A stretch of 64,000 bases of DNA from Lysobacter_I brunescens (GCF_042677005.1 NZ_JBHTIF010000006.1:57070-121069); one strand, 5' to 3'; shown: positions 33,773 through 42,851, counted from the first letter of the stretch. A program made the numbers and translations. The notes: generated from the sequence alone by a model not told the origin.

Positions 33773-34498
33773 TCAACCGCCCAGCGCCGCGCGCTGCGCG
33801 TCGAACAGTTCGCGGATGCCCTTCTCTGCCAGGCCGAGCAGTGCATCCAGCTCGTCGCGACGGAACGCATGGCCTTCGGCGGTGCCCTGCAGCTCGATGA
33901 AGCCGCCGCCGTCGTTCATGACGACGTTCATGTCGGTGTCGCAGTCGCTGTCTTCCGGGTAGTCGAGGTCGAGCACCGGCACCCCGCGATACACGCCGAC
34001 CGAGACCGCCGCGACAGCACCGTGGATCGGATCGCGGGTGAGTTCCTTGCGCGCCTGCAGCCAGCGCACGGCGTCGACCAGGGCGACGTAGGCGCCGGTG
34101 ATCGCGGCGGTGCGCGTGCCGCCGTCGGCCTGCAGGACGTCGCAGTCGAGGGTGATGGTGCGTTCGCCCAGCGCGTTGCGGTCGACACAGGCGCGCAGGG
34201 CGCGGCCGATCAGGCGCTGGATCTCCAGGGTGCGACCGCCCTGCTTGCCGCGCGCGGCTTCGCGGTCGCTGCGGGAATGGGTGGCGCGCGGCAGCATGCC
34301 GTATTCGGCGGTGACCCAGCCCTCGCCCTTGCCGCGCAGGAAGGCCGGCACCTTGTTGTCGACGCTGGCGGTGCACAGCACCCGGGTCTCGCCGAAGCTG
34401 ACGAGGACCGAACCCTCGGCATGGCGGGTGTAACCGCGCTCGATGCGGACCGGCCGCATCTGGTCGGCCACGCGGCCACTGGGTCGGACGATGCTCAT
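33773..34498 (-). CDS. rph: Ribonuclease PH
   Basis: 241 residues, the normal length. Phosphorolytic 3'-5' exoribonuclease that trims tRNA precursors. RPSGRVADQMRPVRIERGY at the start, KGEGWVTAEYGMLPRATHSR, DCDVLQADGGTRTAAITGA (phosphate site) and DLDYPEDSDCDTDMNVVM are all conserved. First gene of a minus-strand run rph-VOC-rdgB, divergent from yicC; the rph/yicC divergence is the arrangement in many gamma-proteobacteria. Confidence 0.97.
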   Translation of the reverse strand: MSIVRPSGRVADQMRPVRIERGYTRHAEGSVLVSFGETRVLCTASVDNKVPAFLRGKGEGWVTAEYGMLPRATHSRSDREAARGKQGGRTLEIQRLIGRALRACVDRNALGERTITLDCDVLQADGGTRTAAITGAYVALVDAVRWLQARKELTRDPIHGAVAAVSVGVYRGVPVLDLDYPEDSDCDTDMNVVMNDGGGFIELQGTAEGHAFRRDELDALLGLAEKGIRELFDAQRAALGG

Positions 34499-34637
34499 GC
34501 GGGTGCCTGCCTGTCGGAAAGCGCGGCAGTTTACCCTGTCACAGAGCCGGCCGCGCCGCGCTGGCTGGCCGTACCCGGCCGGATGCCGGAGAATGGCCGC
34601 CCCCCCGCCTTCCCGGCGGCGCCTTCGAGGACCACCC

Positions 34638-35498
34638 ATGATCCGCAGCATGACCGCTTTCGCCGCAGGCGAGCGCAACACCCCCTGGGGCACCCTCGGC
34701 TGCGAACTGCGCGCGGTGAATCACCGGTTCCTGGAGCTGGGCGTGCGCCTGGCCGACGACCTGCGCGCGGTGGAGCCCGCGCTGCGCGAGAAGGTCGCCA
34801 ACCGCATCTCGCGCGGCAAGCTCGAACTGAACCTGCGCCTGCGCCATGGCGGCGACGAGAACGGCCTGCAGCTCAACCCGGCCCGCGTCGCCCAGCTCGC
34901 GGCGATCGGCCGCAACCTGCAGGAGCACTTCCCGGCGATGCGCGTGGAAATGACCGACCTGCTGCAGTTCCCCGGCGTGCTGCAGAGCCAGGCCGGCGAT
35001 CCTGCCGCACTTCACGCCGAAGCGCTGTCGCTGCTGGACGAGGTGCTGACGCAATTCGTCGAAGCCCGCGAGCGCGAAGGCGGCAAGCTCGCAGCGGTCA
35101 TCCTCGAACGCGTCGACGCCATCGCCCGCCACGCTGCAGACGCGCGCGCGCTGATGCCGGCGATCCGCGCCGGGCAGAAGCAGAAGCTGGAGAACCGTCT
35201 TGCCGACCTGCCGCAGCCGCTGGATCCGGGCCGGTTCGAGCAGGAACTGGTGATCGCGCTGCAGAAGCTCGACGTGGACGAGGAACTGGACCGCCTCGAC
35301 AGCCACATCGCCGAGCTGCGCCGCGTGCTCAAGCAGAAGGACGCCGTGGGCCGTCGCTTGGACTTCCTGCTGCAGGAGTTCAACCGCGAAGCCAATACCT
35401 TCGGCTCGAAGTCGGTCGATGCGCGCACCTCCGCACTGGCCGTAGAACTGAAGGTACTGATCGACCAGATCCGCGAACAGGCGCAGAACATCGAGTAA
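34638..35498 (+). CDS. YicC family endoribonuclease
   Basis: 286 residues, complete YicC. MIRSMTAFAAGERNTPWG at the N-terminus, ELRAVNHRFLELGVRL and the C-terminal DFLLQEFNREANTFGSKS are family signatures. YicC proteins have been shown to be RNA endonucleases. Gap of 64 bp to gmk, so probably cotranscribed. The start has GAGGACCACCC upstream. Confidence 0.93.
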   Translation: MIRSMTAFAAGERNTPWGTLGCELRAVNHRFLELGVRLADDLRAVEPALREKVANRISRGKLELNLRLRHGGDENGLQLNPARVAQLAAIGRNLQEHFPAMRVEMTDLLQFPGVLQSQAGDPAALHAEALSLLDEVLTQFVEAREREGGKLAAVILERVDAIARHAADARALMPAIRAGQKQKLENRLADLPQPLDPGRFEQELVIALQKLDVDEELDRLDSHIAELRRVLKQKDAVGRRLDFLLQEFNREANTFGSKSVDARTSALAVELKVLIDQIREQAQNIE

Positions 35499-35562
35499 GG
35501 CCGACGCGAACACGATCGACGTCGAACCGCCACTTCACGCCACACGAACCGAACCCCAGCCC

Positions 35563-36174
35563 ATGCGCGGAACCCTCTTCATCGTCGCGGCGCCCTCCGG
35601 CGCAGGCAAATCCAGCATCGTCAACGCCTGCCTGGCGCGCGACCCGAACATCGCCCTGTCGATCTCGTTCACCTCGCGCGCGCCGCGCCCGGGCGAGCGC
35701 CATGCGCAGCACTACCACTTCGTCGGTGCAGACGAATTCCAGCGGATGATCGACGCCGGCGACTTCTTCGAATGGGCGAACGTCCACGGCGACCTCAAGG
35801 GCACCGCACGGCAGTCGGTGGAGCCGCAGCTCGCCGCCGGGCGCGACGTGCTGCTGGAGATCGACTGGCAGGGCGCGCAGCAGGTGCGGTCGAAGGTGCC
35901 CGACGCGGTCGGCATCTTCATCCTGCCGCCCTCGCGCGAAGCGCTGGAGGAGCGCATGCGCAAGCGCGGCCAGGACAGCGAGGACGTGATCGCGCGTCGC
36001 CTCGCCGCAGCGCGCGAGGAGATGTCGCACTTCGGCGAATTCGACTACGTCATCGTCAACGAAGTGTTCGACACCGCCGTCGACGAAATGTGCGCGATCT
36101 TCACCGCCAGCCGCCTGCGCCGGAACCAGCAGATCCAGCGCCACCACGAGATGATCCAGCAGTTGCTCAAGTAA
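35563..36174 (+). CDS. gmk: Guanylate kinase
   Basis: 203 residues. Makes GDP from GMP and ATP. P-loop APSGAGKSSIVNA at residue 10, SFTSRAPRPGE (GMP binding), FEWANVHGD and DVLLEIDWQGAQQVR are all conserved. A strong terminator follows immediately; the usual downstream rpoZ-spoT genes are absent here and an antibacterial effector module lies next. Confidence 0.97.
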   Translation: MRGTLFIVAAPSGAGKSSIVNACLARDPNIALSISFTSRAPRPGERHAQHYHFVGADEFQRMIDAGDFFEWANVHGDLKGTARQSVEPQLAAGRDVLLEIDWQGAQQVRSKVPDAVGIFILPPSREALEERMRKRGQDSEDVIARRLAAAREEMSHFGEFDYVIVNEVFDTAVDEMCAIFTASRLRRNQQIQRHHEMIQQLLK

Positions 36175-36197
36175 TCGGTTCGCGCCGCGACACCACG

Positions 36198-36226
36198 AAA
36201 AAGGGCCGTCTTGCGACGGCCCTTTT
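36198..36226 (+). terminator. Rho-independent terminator after gmk
   Basis: Stem AAAAGGGCCGTC / GACGGCCCTTTT with a TTGC loop and T-rich tail. It lies 23 bp after the gmk stop; being symmetrical it may also serve the effector gene that ends at 36252 on the other strand. Confidence 0.9.
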
Positions 36227-36251
36227 CTGTTTCCTTCGATGACGGCAGCGG

Positions 36252-38744
36252 TCAGCGACCGCCCATCGCCACGCGGTTCTGTTCCTGCTGCTGCGCTGGC
36301 GACGGCTGTTCCTGCACCGGGCGGTTGGTTTCGGCCATGCGACTGCTCTGCTCGACGGTCTGGTTCACCGCCTGGTTGTAGTCGATGTACGAATTCTTCG
36401 ACGCCGGGTTGGTCGGATCGCCCTGCACCGCCACGAGGAAGCCCTGGCCGTTCGGTCCCTGCGTGCGGCTGACATGGGTGATGTCGCTGAGGCCGGACGC
36501 CTTGGCATCGGCCGCCAACGCCGCTGCGGCTTTTTCGAGCGTTTCGCGGGAGGCGAAGCCGCCGCTCGGGCCGAGCTGCTCCAGGTTCGACACCGCCTGC
36601 TGGTACAGCCGGTGATCCGGATGGTTCGGATTGGAGATCAGCGGCCGATCGGTTTGACTTGGCTGCGCGGGGGCCTGCTGCGTCGGAGCTTGCTGCGTCG
36701 GAGCTTGCTGCGTCGGAGCCTGCTGCGTCGGAGCCTGCTGCGTCGGGGCCTGCTGTGTCGGGGCCTGCTGTGTCGGGGCTTGCTCCGTGGGGGCTTGCTG
36801 CGTCGGAGCCTGCTGTGTCGGAGCCTGCTGCGCCGGAGCCTGCTGCGTCGGAGCCTGTTGCGTCGGAGCCTGCTGAGCCTGGCGCTGGTCCGGATGGATG
36901 CCCAATGCCGTCAGGGTGTCGCGACCCGCCTTGCCATCGACTTCCAGGCCCTGGCGTTCCTGGTACTGCCGCACCGCCGCTTCGGTCTTGTCGCCGAAAT
37001 AGCCGGTGGTCGGCAGCGGCTGGCCCGCGGCGTCGCGGATGCCGGCCGCGTTCAGCGCTTCCTGCAGGCGACGCACGCCTTCGCCGCGTTCGCCGTGGAT
37101 CAGCAGGCGATCGTCGAGCCCCCCGTTCTGCGCCTGGGTCTGGCCCGGCGCGACCGCGCCTGCATCGCGCGAGAAGTTGTTGGGGTCGCCGCTGAGCGCG
37201 CGATAGGCCTGCTCCGCCGGCATGCCGGACTGGACGTTGCGCTGGTACTGCTCACGCATGTTGTTGAGTGCGGTCGCGGTCTCCGCAGGGGTGATCGACG
37301 CCATGTTGCCGGCGGAATCGCCGTCGTAGGCGCCACGCCCACCGTTGCGCGGCGTGCCGACGCTGGCGAACTCCAGCGCCAGCGCGTGCTGCGCGCGCTC
37401 CAGGCCCTGCGGACCGGTGGCTTCGCCAGTGATGTAGGCGCGCACCGACGGCCGCTTCTCGTCGATCAGGTAATCGGCGAACAGTTTCTCCTGCAACTGC
37501 GGGGTGAAGCGCGCGTTGCGGTCGACGCCGGTCTGGTTGATCGCGGCCTCCAGCGTATCCGGCGTGAACTGGTACTTGCCGACCGCGAACAGGCGGTTGG
37601 GATCGCCGGCAGGCAGATCCTGGCGACGCATGATCTCGGCCACGGTCATCTGCGAGAAATCGATCTGCGCGCCGCGCGCATCGCCAGCCACGCCACGGTT
37701 GTACGAGTTGTAACCGCCCTCGCCGCTGCCGATCAGCCGGCCGAGTTCGTTGCTCGGCCCGAAGCCATAGGGATTGGTCTGTGCGGGCTGCTGCGGCGTG
37801 GGTTGCTGCGGAGCGGGTTGCTGCGGCGTGGGCTGCTGCTGCGCCGGTTGCTGGGGCGCGGGCTGCTGCTGCGTCGGCTGGATGACACCCAGCGCGGTCA
37901 GCATCTGGCGGTCGGCTTCACCGGTCACCGGCAGGTTGTTCTGGCGCTGGTAGTTCTCGACCGCTTCGCGGGTGCGACGCCCGTAGTCCTGATCGGGATT
38001 GAGCGGCTGCCCGGCCGCATCGCGGACGTTCGCGGCGTTCAGCGCGCGCTGCAGGCGTTCGACCTCCGGCCCGTTCTCGCCGTAGCTGAGCTTGCCGTCC
38101 GCCAGCGGCGGATCGGCCGGCCTCGGGAAGTTGCCGGAGATCGGCACGAAGCTCGGACGGTCGGTGACCGTGTTCTGCGCCTGCGTCGGGCGGGTATCGG
38201 TGGTCAGCGCGCCGCTGTGCATGTCGCGTATCCACTTGTCGGCCTGCGCGATGTAACGCGTGTTGACGTCGAAGTGCACATGGTCCGGGAACGCGTTCGG
38301 ATTGCCGTTGTTGTAGCCGTCCTGGCGGCCGAGCGGCTGGCCGTATTCGACGCGCTGCCCGGGCTGGAGATTCGCGTCGATGTTGGCATGGCGGATCTGG
38401 AACATCGTGTCGCCGGTCGTCGGGTCGTTGATCGTGATCACCCCGTCGGCGCGATCGATGCGACCGATCACGCCCGCCGCCGGCGACGGGATCGTCACCT
38501 GGTTGTTCGCCAGGCCCGGCGCAGTGAGCACCATGTCCTTGCTGACCATGTAGTTGCCGCCCGGCGTGAGCACGGCCGTGCCGCGATAGTTGCCGAGGAT
38601 TTCCTCGCTTTCGCCGCCGACGCGGGCATAGACGCGTCCGCTTTCCTGCAGGCGCTGGCTCGGATGGTGGTTTTCCAGGTCGCGGTAGTTGGTGACGAGC
38701 TGGCTGTTGCTGCCGACGCTTTCGTAGATGGTGATCTTGGGCAT
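36252..38744 (-). CDS. Type IV secretion effector: multidomain peptidoglycan hydrolase with XVIPCD
   Basis: 830 residues starting MPKITIYESVG. In order: an M23-like metallopeptidase domain (about 85-165; ligands His119, Asp123, His155 and His157 in FPDHVHFD), a peptidoglycan-binding domain (225-290), a Pro/Gln linker, a lysozyme-like domain (about 330-520, with SGEGGYNSYNRG and LFAVGKYQFTP), a second peptidoglycan-binding domain (545-615), a QQAPT tandem repeat (620-690) and a C-terminal XVIPCD (from about 700; HPDHRLYQQAVSNLEQLG, FLVAVQGDPTNPASKNSYID). XVIPCD is the signal for the xanthomonad bacteria-killing type IV secretion system. No signal peptide, as expected. It would cut the cell wall of rival bacteria. 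Confidence 0.88.
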   Translation of the reverse strand: MPKITIYESVGSNSQLVTNYRDLENHHPSQRLQESGRVYARVGGESEEILGNYRGTAVLTPGGNYMVSKDMVLTAPGLANNQVTIPSPAAGVIGRIDRADGVITINDPTTGDTMFQIRHANIDANLQPGQRVEYGQPLGRQDGYNNGNPNAFPDHVHFDVNTRYIAQADKWIRDMHSGALTTDTRPTQAQNTVTDRPSFVPISGNFPRPADPPLADGKLSYGENGPEVERLQRALNAANVRDAAGQPLNPDQDYGRRTREAVENYQRQNNLPVTGEADRQMLTALGVIQPTQQQPAPQQPAQQQPTPQQPAPQQPTPQQPAQTNPYGFGPSNELGRLIGSGEGGYNSYNRGVAGDARGAQIDFSQMTVAEIMRRQDLPAGDPNRLFAVGKYQFTPDTLEAAINQTGVDRNARFTPQLQEKLFADYLIDEKRPSVRAYITGEATGPQGLERAQHALALEFASVGTPRNGGRGAYDGDSAGNMASITPAETATALNNMREQYQRNVQSGMPAEQAYRALSGDPNNFSRDAGAVAPGQTQAQNGGLDDRLLIHGERGEGVRRLQEALNAAGIRDAAGQPLPTTGYFGDKTEAAVRQYQERQGLEVDGKAGRDTLTALGIHPDQRQAQQAPTQQAPTQQAPAQQAPTQQAPTQQAPTEQAPTQQAPTQQAPTQQAPTQQAPTQQAPTQQAPTQQAPAQPSQTDRPLISNPNHPDHRLYQQAVSNLEQLGPSGGFASRETLEKAAAALAADAKASGLSDITHVSRTQGPNGQGFLVAVQGDPTNPASKNSYIDYNQAVNQTVEQSSRMAETNRPVQEQPSPAQQQEQNRVAMGGR
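36668..36880. repeat. 15-bp tandem repeat coding QQAPT
   Basis: About fourteen copies of a 15-base unit (CGTCGGAGCCTGCTG on the plus strand) inside the effector gene, coding the low-complexity linker before the XVIPCD. Copies differ by a few bases, so the number probably varies between strains. The repeat keeps frame because the unit is a multiple of three. Confidence 0.9.
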
Positions 38745-38860
38745 GACGACACGCTCCGTTGTTGGCATTTCCTTGCGGTTTCCAGAAGGCGGCGGACCTG
38801 CATCGTCCGCACGCCTCCCCCTGTTGAATCATCGGCGCGGCCCCATGGCCGCGCCCTGCA

Positions 38861-39715
38861 TCACGGGCTCGGCGGTTCCGGGTCTTCGGTGAGGGCCCAG
38901 CAGCCGTTCCGCTGTTCGAATCGATACGAATTGCCTTCCGACATCCCGTAGCCGTAACGCACGATCCGCGCGGCATCGCCCTGCGGCTCGACCTGCAGCT
39001 GCAGCGGCGCCGGATCGACCTGGCCGTCCGGCCCGGCGAAGTGGAAGGCACCATCGCGCCAGGCGACGTTGAAGCCCGCGTAGTCGCTGCCGGCGGCATA
39101 GAGCAGCACGCTGTCCGTGCCATCGACGCCACCACCGAGGTCCGCCACCTTCACCAGCGGCGCCGTGAACGCACGTTCGATCTTCTCGTCCGATGCGAAT
39201 GCTTTCAGGAAGGCGTCGAAATCGGGCGATGGGCAGGCCGGCGCCGCGGCTTCGGGCGCGGGCAGCGCGGACGCCTTCCAGGAGCGCACCGCGAGCGCGG
39301 ACTCTTCGCCGGGGACGTTCCACTTGCCGTACGGGCCATAGGTCGTCACCGAAATGCGGCGGTTTTCGGCAGCGTTGGCGTAATGCATCTTGCAGTAGCC
39401 GTCGCCGCTGCAGCTCTCGACCTCGGGCAATGCGAAGCAGACCTCGGCGGTGCCGCCGACGTTCTCGCGGCACATCGGATCGCGCAGCGGCAGCCAGCCG
39501 GCGGCGAGCAGTTGCTTGCGCAGTTCGGCGAACGGCATGCCCTCGCGGAACGCGGCTTCGATGGCCGGCTTCGCTTCGGGCGCGGGCGTTGCCGCAGACC
39601 CGCTGGCGCCCGGCGCCTGCGCGGCCGGTGCCTGCGCGACGGCGGCCGAATCCTGCGGACTGCACGCGGTGGCGAGCAGGGCGGCGATCATCAAGGGGAG
39701 GAGCGGTTGACGCAT
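38861..39715 (-). CDS. Lipoprotein, probable immunity protein to the effector
   Basis: 284 residues with a lipoprotein signal MRQPLLPLMIAALLATAC, lipidated on Cys18, then an Ala/Pro linker and a globular part with several cysteines (DPMCRENVGG, EVCFALPEVESCSGDGYC). It lies just upstream of the hydrolase effector in the same direction. In known X-Tfe/X-Tfi pairs the immunity protein is a periplasmic lipoprotein encoded next to its effector, so this role is likely. The C-terminal FDAFLKAFASDEKIERAFT resembles domains seen in other lipoproteins of unknown function. Confidence 0.75.
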   Translation of the reverse strand: MRQPLLPLMIAALLATACSPQDSAAVAQAPAAQAPGASGSAATPAPEAKPAIEAAFREGMPFAELRKQLLAAGWLPLRDPMCRENVGGTAEVCFALPEVESCSGDGYCKMHYANAAENRRISVTTYGPYGKWNVPGEESALAVRSWKASALPAPEAAAPACPSPDFDAFLKAFASDEKIERAFTAPLVKVADLGGGVDGTDSVLLYAAGSDYAGFNVAWRDGAFHFAGPDGQVDPAPLQLQVEPQGDAARIVRYGYGMSEGNSYRFEQRNGCWALTEDPEPPSP

Positions 39716-39766
39716 GGTGCGATGTCCTTGGTGGAATGGAAATCCGGTGGAATGAAAACGCCTGGA

Positions 39767-40786
39767 TCAGCGGCCTGGCGATGGGGGACGGGCCGGGTCC
39801 TGGCGGGTCTGGGTCGGGTCCTGCGTGTCGGCAGCCACCGGCACGGTGGGCGCGGCGACCGGCGCACGCGCCGGATCGACGGCATGCGTTTCCGGCAGAT
39901 AGGCGCTTTTCGATGCGGGATTGGCCGGATCGCCCTGCACCGCGACCAGGAACACGCGGCCATCCGGCGCAGTGCTGCGGCCGAGATAGGCGATCTCGTC
40001 CAGGCCGGAGGCGCGGGCATGCGCGGCCATCGCAACGGCGGCGCGTTCGCGCACGGCCATATCGGGATACGCACCGGCCTTGTCGAGATGACCCAAGGCC
40101 TGGCGGAACAAGGCATGGTCGGGATGCGCGGCATCGCGTGCCGAGGGCGCGACCGTCCGTGTCTCCGGTGCGATCGCCAGCACGGCGTTCAGGCCATCAC
40201 GGTTGCGGGTGATGTCGTGCATCAGGTCGTAGTTGCTCGGGCCGTTGCCGTCGCGATGCACGCGTCCGCCGGTCGCGGCGGCACGCGCCTGGCCGAACCC
40301 TGAGAAATGGCAGGCCTTGAGGAAGCCGGCGACGCGCAGCGGGCTGTCTTCGTTCCCCAGCACGCGCTCGTCGACGGCGCGCTGGTGGAAACGTTCGCTC
40401 TGCGCGCGGAAGGCGCGATCCTGCAGCGCAGGCGCGTCGCGGAACGTCTGCAGGTCGAGCCCGGCGGACCAGTTCGAGGACTCCTGGAGGAAGGCACGCA
40501 TGCCGCCGGCCCGCGCCCAGGCCTTCTCGCCCGGCGCGCCGTCGGCGGTCATGGCCGCGCGCATGCGTTCGCCATCGATGCAGCCCGCCTCGGCGAGCCA
40601 GACCGCGCCGACCTGGTAACGACCGACATGGCCGAACCGGCCGATCGCCCCGGCATCGCCGCCCACGCCCGCAGTGAGCACGGTCGAAGCGACCAGCCGG
40701 CGGGTCGTGGCGTCGTCGAGGCTGGCGATATCGCCCTGGTCGTAGGCACGGGCGACGGCGGCCGCCTGCTGGCGCGGGTCGGCCAT
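39767..40786 (-). CDS. Second XVIPCD effector, lysozyme-like N-terminus
   Basis: 339 residues, no signal peptide. The C-terminal third is an XVIPCD (HPDHALFRQALGHLDKAG, DGRVFLVAVQGDPANPASKS), clearly related to that of the neighbouring effector. The N-terminal 220 residues have IGRFGHVGRYQVGAVWLAEA and a long helical part (RAQSERFHQRAVDERVLGNE), which resemble lysozyme-like domains of this effector class, but I cannot identify catalytic residues. It is upstream of the lipoprotein gene. Whether the lipoprotein protects against one effector or both is unknown. Confidence 0.78.
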   Translation of the reverse strand: MADPRQQAAAVARAYDQGDIASLDDATTRRLVASTVLTAGVGGDAGAIGRFGHVGRYQVGAVWLAEAGCIDGERMRAAMTADGAPGEKAWARAGGMRAFLQESSNWSAGLDLQTFRDAPALQDRAFRAQSERFHQRAVDERVLGNEDSPLRVAGFLKACHFSGFGQARAAATGGRVHRDGNGPSNYDLMHDITRNRDGLNAVLAIAPETRTVAPSARDAAHPDHALFRQALGHLDKAGAYPDMAVRERAAVAMAAHARASGLDEIAYLGRSTAPDGRVFLVAVQGDPANPASKSAYLPETHAVDPARAPVAAPTVPVAADTQDPTQTRQDPARPPSPGR

Positions 40787-41160
40787 GGTCAGGCGCCCGG
40801 AGTACGCATGGAATGGGGAATCCGCCCGAGATCACGGGCGGAACGCCTGCCGGAGAACCCGGCAGGTCGAAGGAGCCGCACGGCGCGGGCAAGGCATGCC
40901 CGCCCGTGGGCGATGTCGGCAGTGGCCACTGCCGTCAGTCTCGTATCAGCCACAACGCTGTTCCTGGAATTGGATACGACTGGGGTATTCGGATTGTGAT
41001 GCCGACGGCAGGCCGACCGGCATGGGGCTGTATACCACGCGTCCATGGCCGCCGTGAGCGCCACCGGACGGACGGTCATCATGCCGGGGCGGCGTCCCAC
41101 CGACCGAGACCCGTCGCCGGCTGGGCTAAAATGGCCGTTTTCCGCGCTCAGGACAGCCCC

Positions 41161-41931
41161 ATGCAACTTTCTTCGGCTCGCGCCATCGTCACCGGCGGCG
41201 TCTCCGGCCTCGGCTTCGCCGTCGCCAGGCACCTCGTGGCCCACGGCGGCAAGGTCGCGCTCTTCGATGTGAACGACGACAAGGGCGCCGCCGCCGTCGC
41301 CGAACTGGGCGAGGCCAACGCCCGCTACTTCCGCACCGACGTCAGCGACGAAGCCGGCGTCACCGCCAATGTCGCCGCCGCGAAGGACTTCCTCGGCGGC
41401 CTCAACGCCGCGATCAACTGCGCAGGCATCCTCGGCGCCGGCCGCGTGCTGGGCAAGGACGGCCCGATGCCGCTGTCGCAGTTCCAGACCACGGTCATGG
41501 TCAACCTGGTCGGCAGCTTCAACGTCGCCAAGGCCGCCGCGCAGCTGATGCAGGCCAACGAGGCCGGCGTTGACGGCGAGCGCGGCGTGATCGTCAACAC
41601 CGCCTCGGTCGCGGCCTACGAAGGCCAGATCGGCCAGGCCGCCTACTCTGCCTCGAAGGGCGGCGTGGTCGGCATGACCCTGCCGATGGCGCGCGAACTG
41701 GCCCGCTTCGGCATCCGCGTGATGACGATCGCCCCCGGCATCTTCTGGACCCCGATGGTCGACGGCATGCCCGAATCCGTGCAGCAGTCGCTGTCGGCCT
41801 CGATCCCGTTCCCGTCGCGCCTGGGCAAGCCGGAGGAGTTCGCCGACCTCGTCGCCTACATCCTCGGCAACACCTACCTCAACGGCGAAACCATCCGCCT
41901 CGACGGCGCGACGCGCCTGGCGCCGAAGTGA
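41161..41931 (+). CDS. SDR family 3-hydroxyacyl-CoA dehydrogenase-like protein
   Basis: 256 residues of the type II 3-hydroxyacyl-CoA dehydrogenase (HSD10-like) group. NAD-binding IVTGGVSGLG, INCAGILGAGR, and the catalytic Ser, Tyr and Lys in NTASVAAYEGQIGQAAYSAS followed by K. The C-terminal NGETIRLDGATRLAPK is typical of this group. It likely oxidises a 3-hydroxyacyl-CoA in fatty or branched acid breakdown. The stop overlaps the GTG of the next gene. Confidence 0.9.
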   Translation: MQLSSARAIVTGGVSGLGFAVARHLVAHGGKVALFDVNDDKGAAAVAELGEANARYFRTDVSDEAGVTANVAAAKDFLGGLNAAINCAGILGAGRVLGKDGPMPLSQFQTTVMVNLVGSFNVAKAAAQLMQANEAGVDGERGVIVNTASVAAYEGQIGQAAYSASKGGVVGMTLPMARELARFGIRVMTIAPGIFWTPMVDGMPESVQQSLSASIPFPSRLGKPEEFADLVAYILGNTYLNGETIRLDGATRLAPK

Positions 41932-42227
41932 GCCTCGAACACTCGCAACGCACCCAGCGCTGGATCCTCCAGCGCTGGCCCGCGATCCGCGCACAGGGCT
42001 TCAGCCGCTTCCTGCTGCTGCGCGGACTCGCGACCTGGGGCGGACTGATGTTCGTGGCCATGACGATCATGGTCACGTACAAGCTCGGCACCGATCATCC
42101 GCGCCTGCCGATGCTGATCGGCATCGCCGCCGCGCTCTGCGCCTTCGGCGGCATGCTCTGGGGCGCGGCGACCTGGTGGATCAACGAACGCCTCTACCGC
42201 ACCATGCACGGTTCGCGCGACGCCTGA
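41928..42227 (+). CDS. Small membrane protein, unknown
   Basis: 99 residues starting at a GTG that overlaps the stop of the SDR gene (GTGA), which argues for coupled translation. Two hydrophobic helices (about 35-52 and 62-86) with a basic N-terminal half (RTQRWILQRWPAIRAQGF). No family recognised. Confidence 0.7.
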   Translation: MSLEHSQRTQRWILQRWPAIRAQGFSRFLLLRGLATWGGLMFVAMTIMVTYKLGTDHPRLPMLIGIAAALCAFGGMLWGAATWWINERLYRTMHGSRDA

Positions 42228-42284
42228 TTTCAACGGCATAACCGAACGACACACATACCCACACCGTCCTCCCGGATTGAAGAC

Positions 42285-42851
42285 ATGAAGGCTTACGACA
42301 TCAAGAAAGGCAACGTCGTCGAATACAACGGCGGCGCGTACCAGATCCGCGACATCGAGCGCAGCTCGCCGCAGGGTCGCGGCGGCAACGTGAAGTACCG
42401 CTTCACCATGTACAGCGTGCCCGGCGGCACCAAGCTCGACATCAGCGTCGGCGGCGACGACGACCTGAAGGAAGTCGATCTGGCGCGTCGCCAGGCGACG
42501 TTCTCGTACAAGGACGGCGACGCGTTCGTGTTCATGGACGACGAGGATTTCACGCCGTACACGCTCGACCCCGCCGCGATCGGCGATGCCGCCGGCTACA
42601 TCACCGACGGCCTGGCCGGCTGCTACGTGCAGGTGATCGATGACGCCCCGGTCGGCCTGCAGCTGCCGCAGAGCGTGATCCTCGAAGTGATCGAGACCCC
42701 GCCGGAACTGAAGGGCGGCACCGCGACCAAGCGCCCGAAGCCGGCCAAGCTCAACACCGGCATCGAGATCCAGGTGCCGGAATACATCGGCAACGGCGAG
42801 AAGGTGTGGGTGAACACCGTCACCGGCGAGTTCGCCGGCCGTGCGGAATAA
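42285..42851 (+). CDS. efpL: Elongation factor P-like protein
   Basis: 188 residues, the EF-P paralogue also called YeiP. It starts MKAYDIKKGNVVEYNGGAYQ and carries the long domain I loop SSPQGRGGNVKYRF; in EfpL an arginine in this loop takes the place of the modified lysine of EF-P. The three beta-barrel domains are complete. It would help ribosomes through polyproline and related stalls; the XVIPCD effector next to it is proline-rich but any link is only coincidence. Confidence 0.95.
   Translation: MKAYDIKKGNVVEYNGGAYQIRDIERSSPQGRGGNVKYRFTMYSVPGGTKLDISVGGDDDLKEVDLARRQATFSYKDGDAFVFMDDEDFTPYTLDPAAIGDAAGYITDGLAGCYVQVIDDAPVGLQLPQSVILEVIETPPELKGGTATKRPKPAKLNTGIEIQVPEYIGNGEKVWVNTVTGEFAGRAE

Noticed and set aside
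36668..36880. Regular repeats that might look like a CRISPR array
   Set aside because: The 15-base units are adjacent with no spacers and code for QQAPT in frame.
36474..38951. Plus-strand open frame of 825 codons opposite the effector
   Set aside because: The minus strand has recognisable hydrolase and XVIPCD domains; the plus-strand reading includes a degenerate RRSLLRRS repeat, the reverse of the QQAPT repeat.
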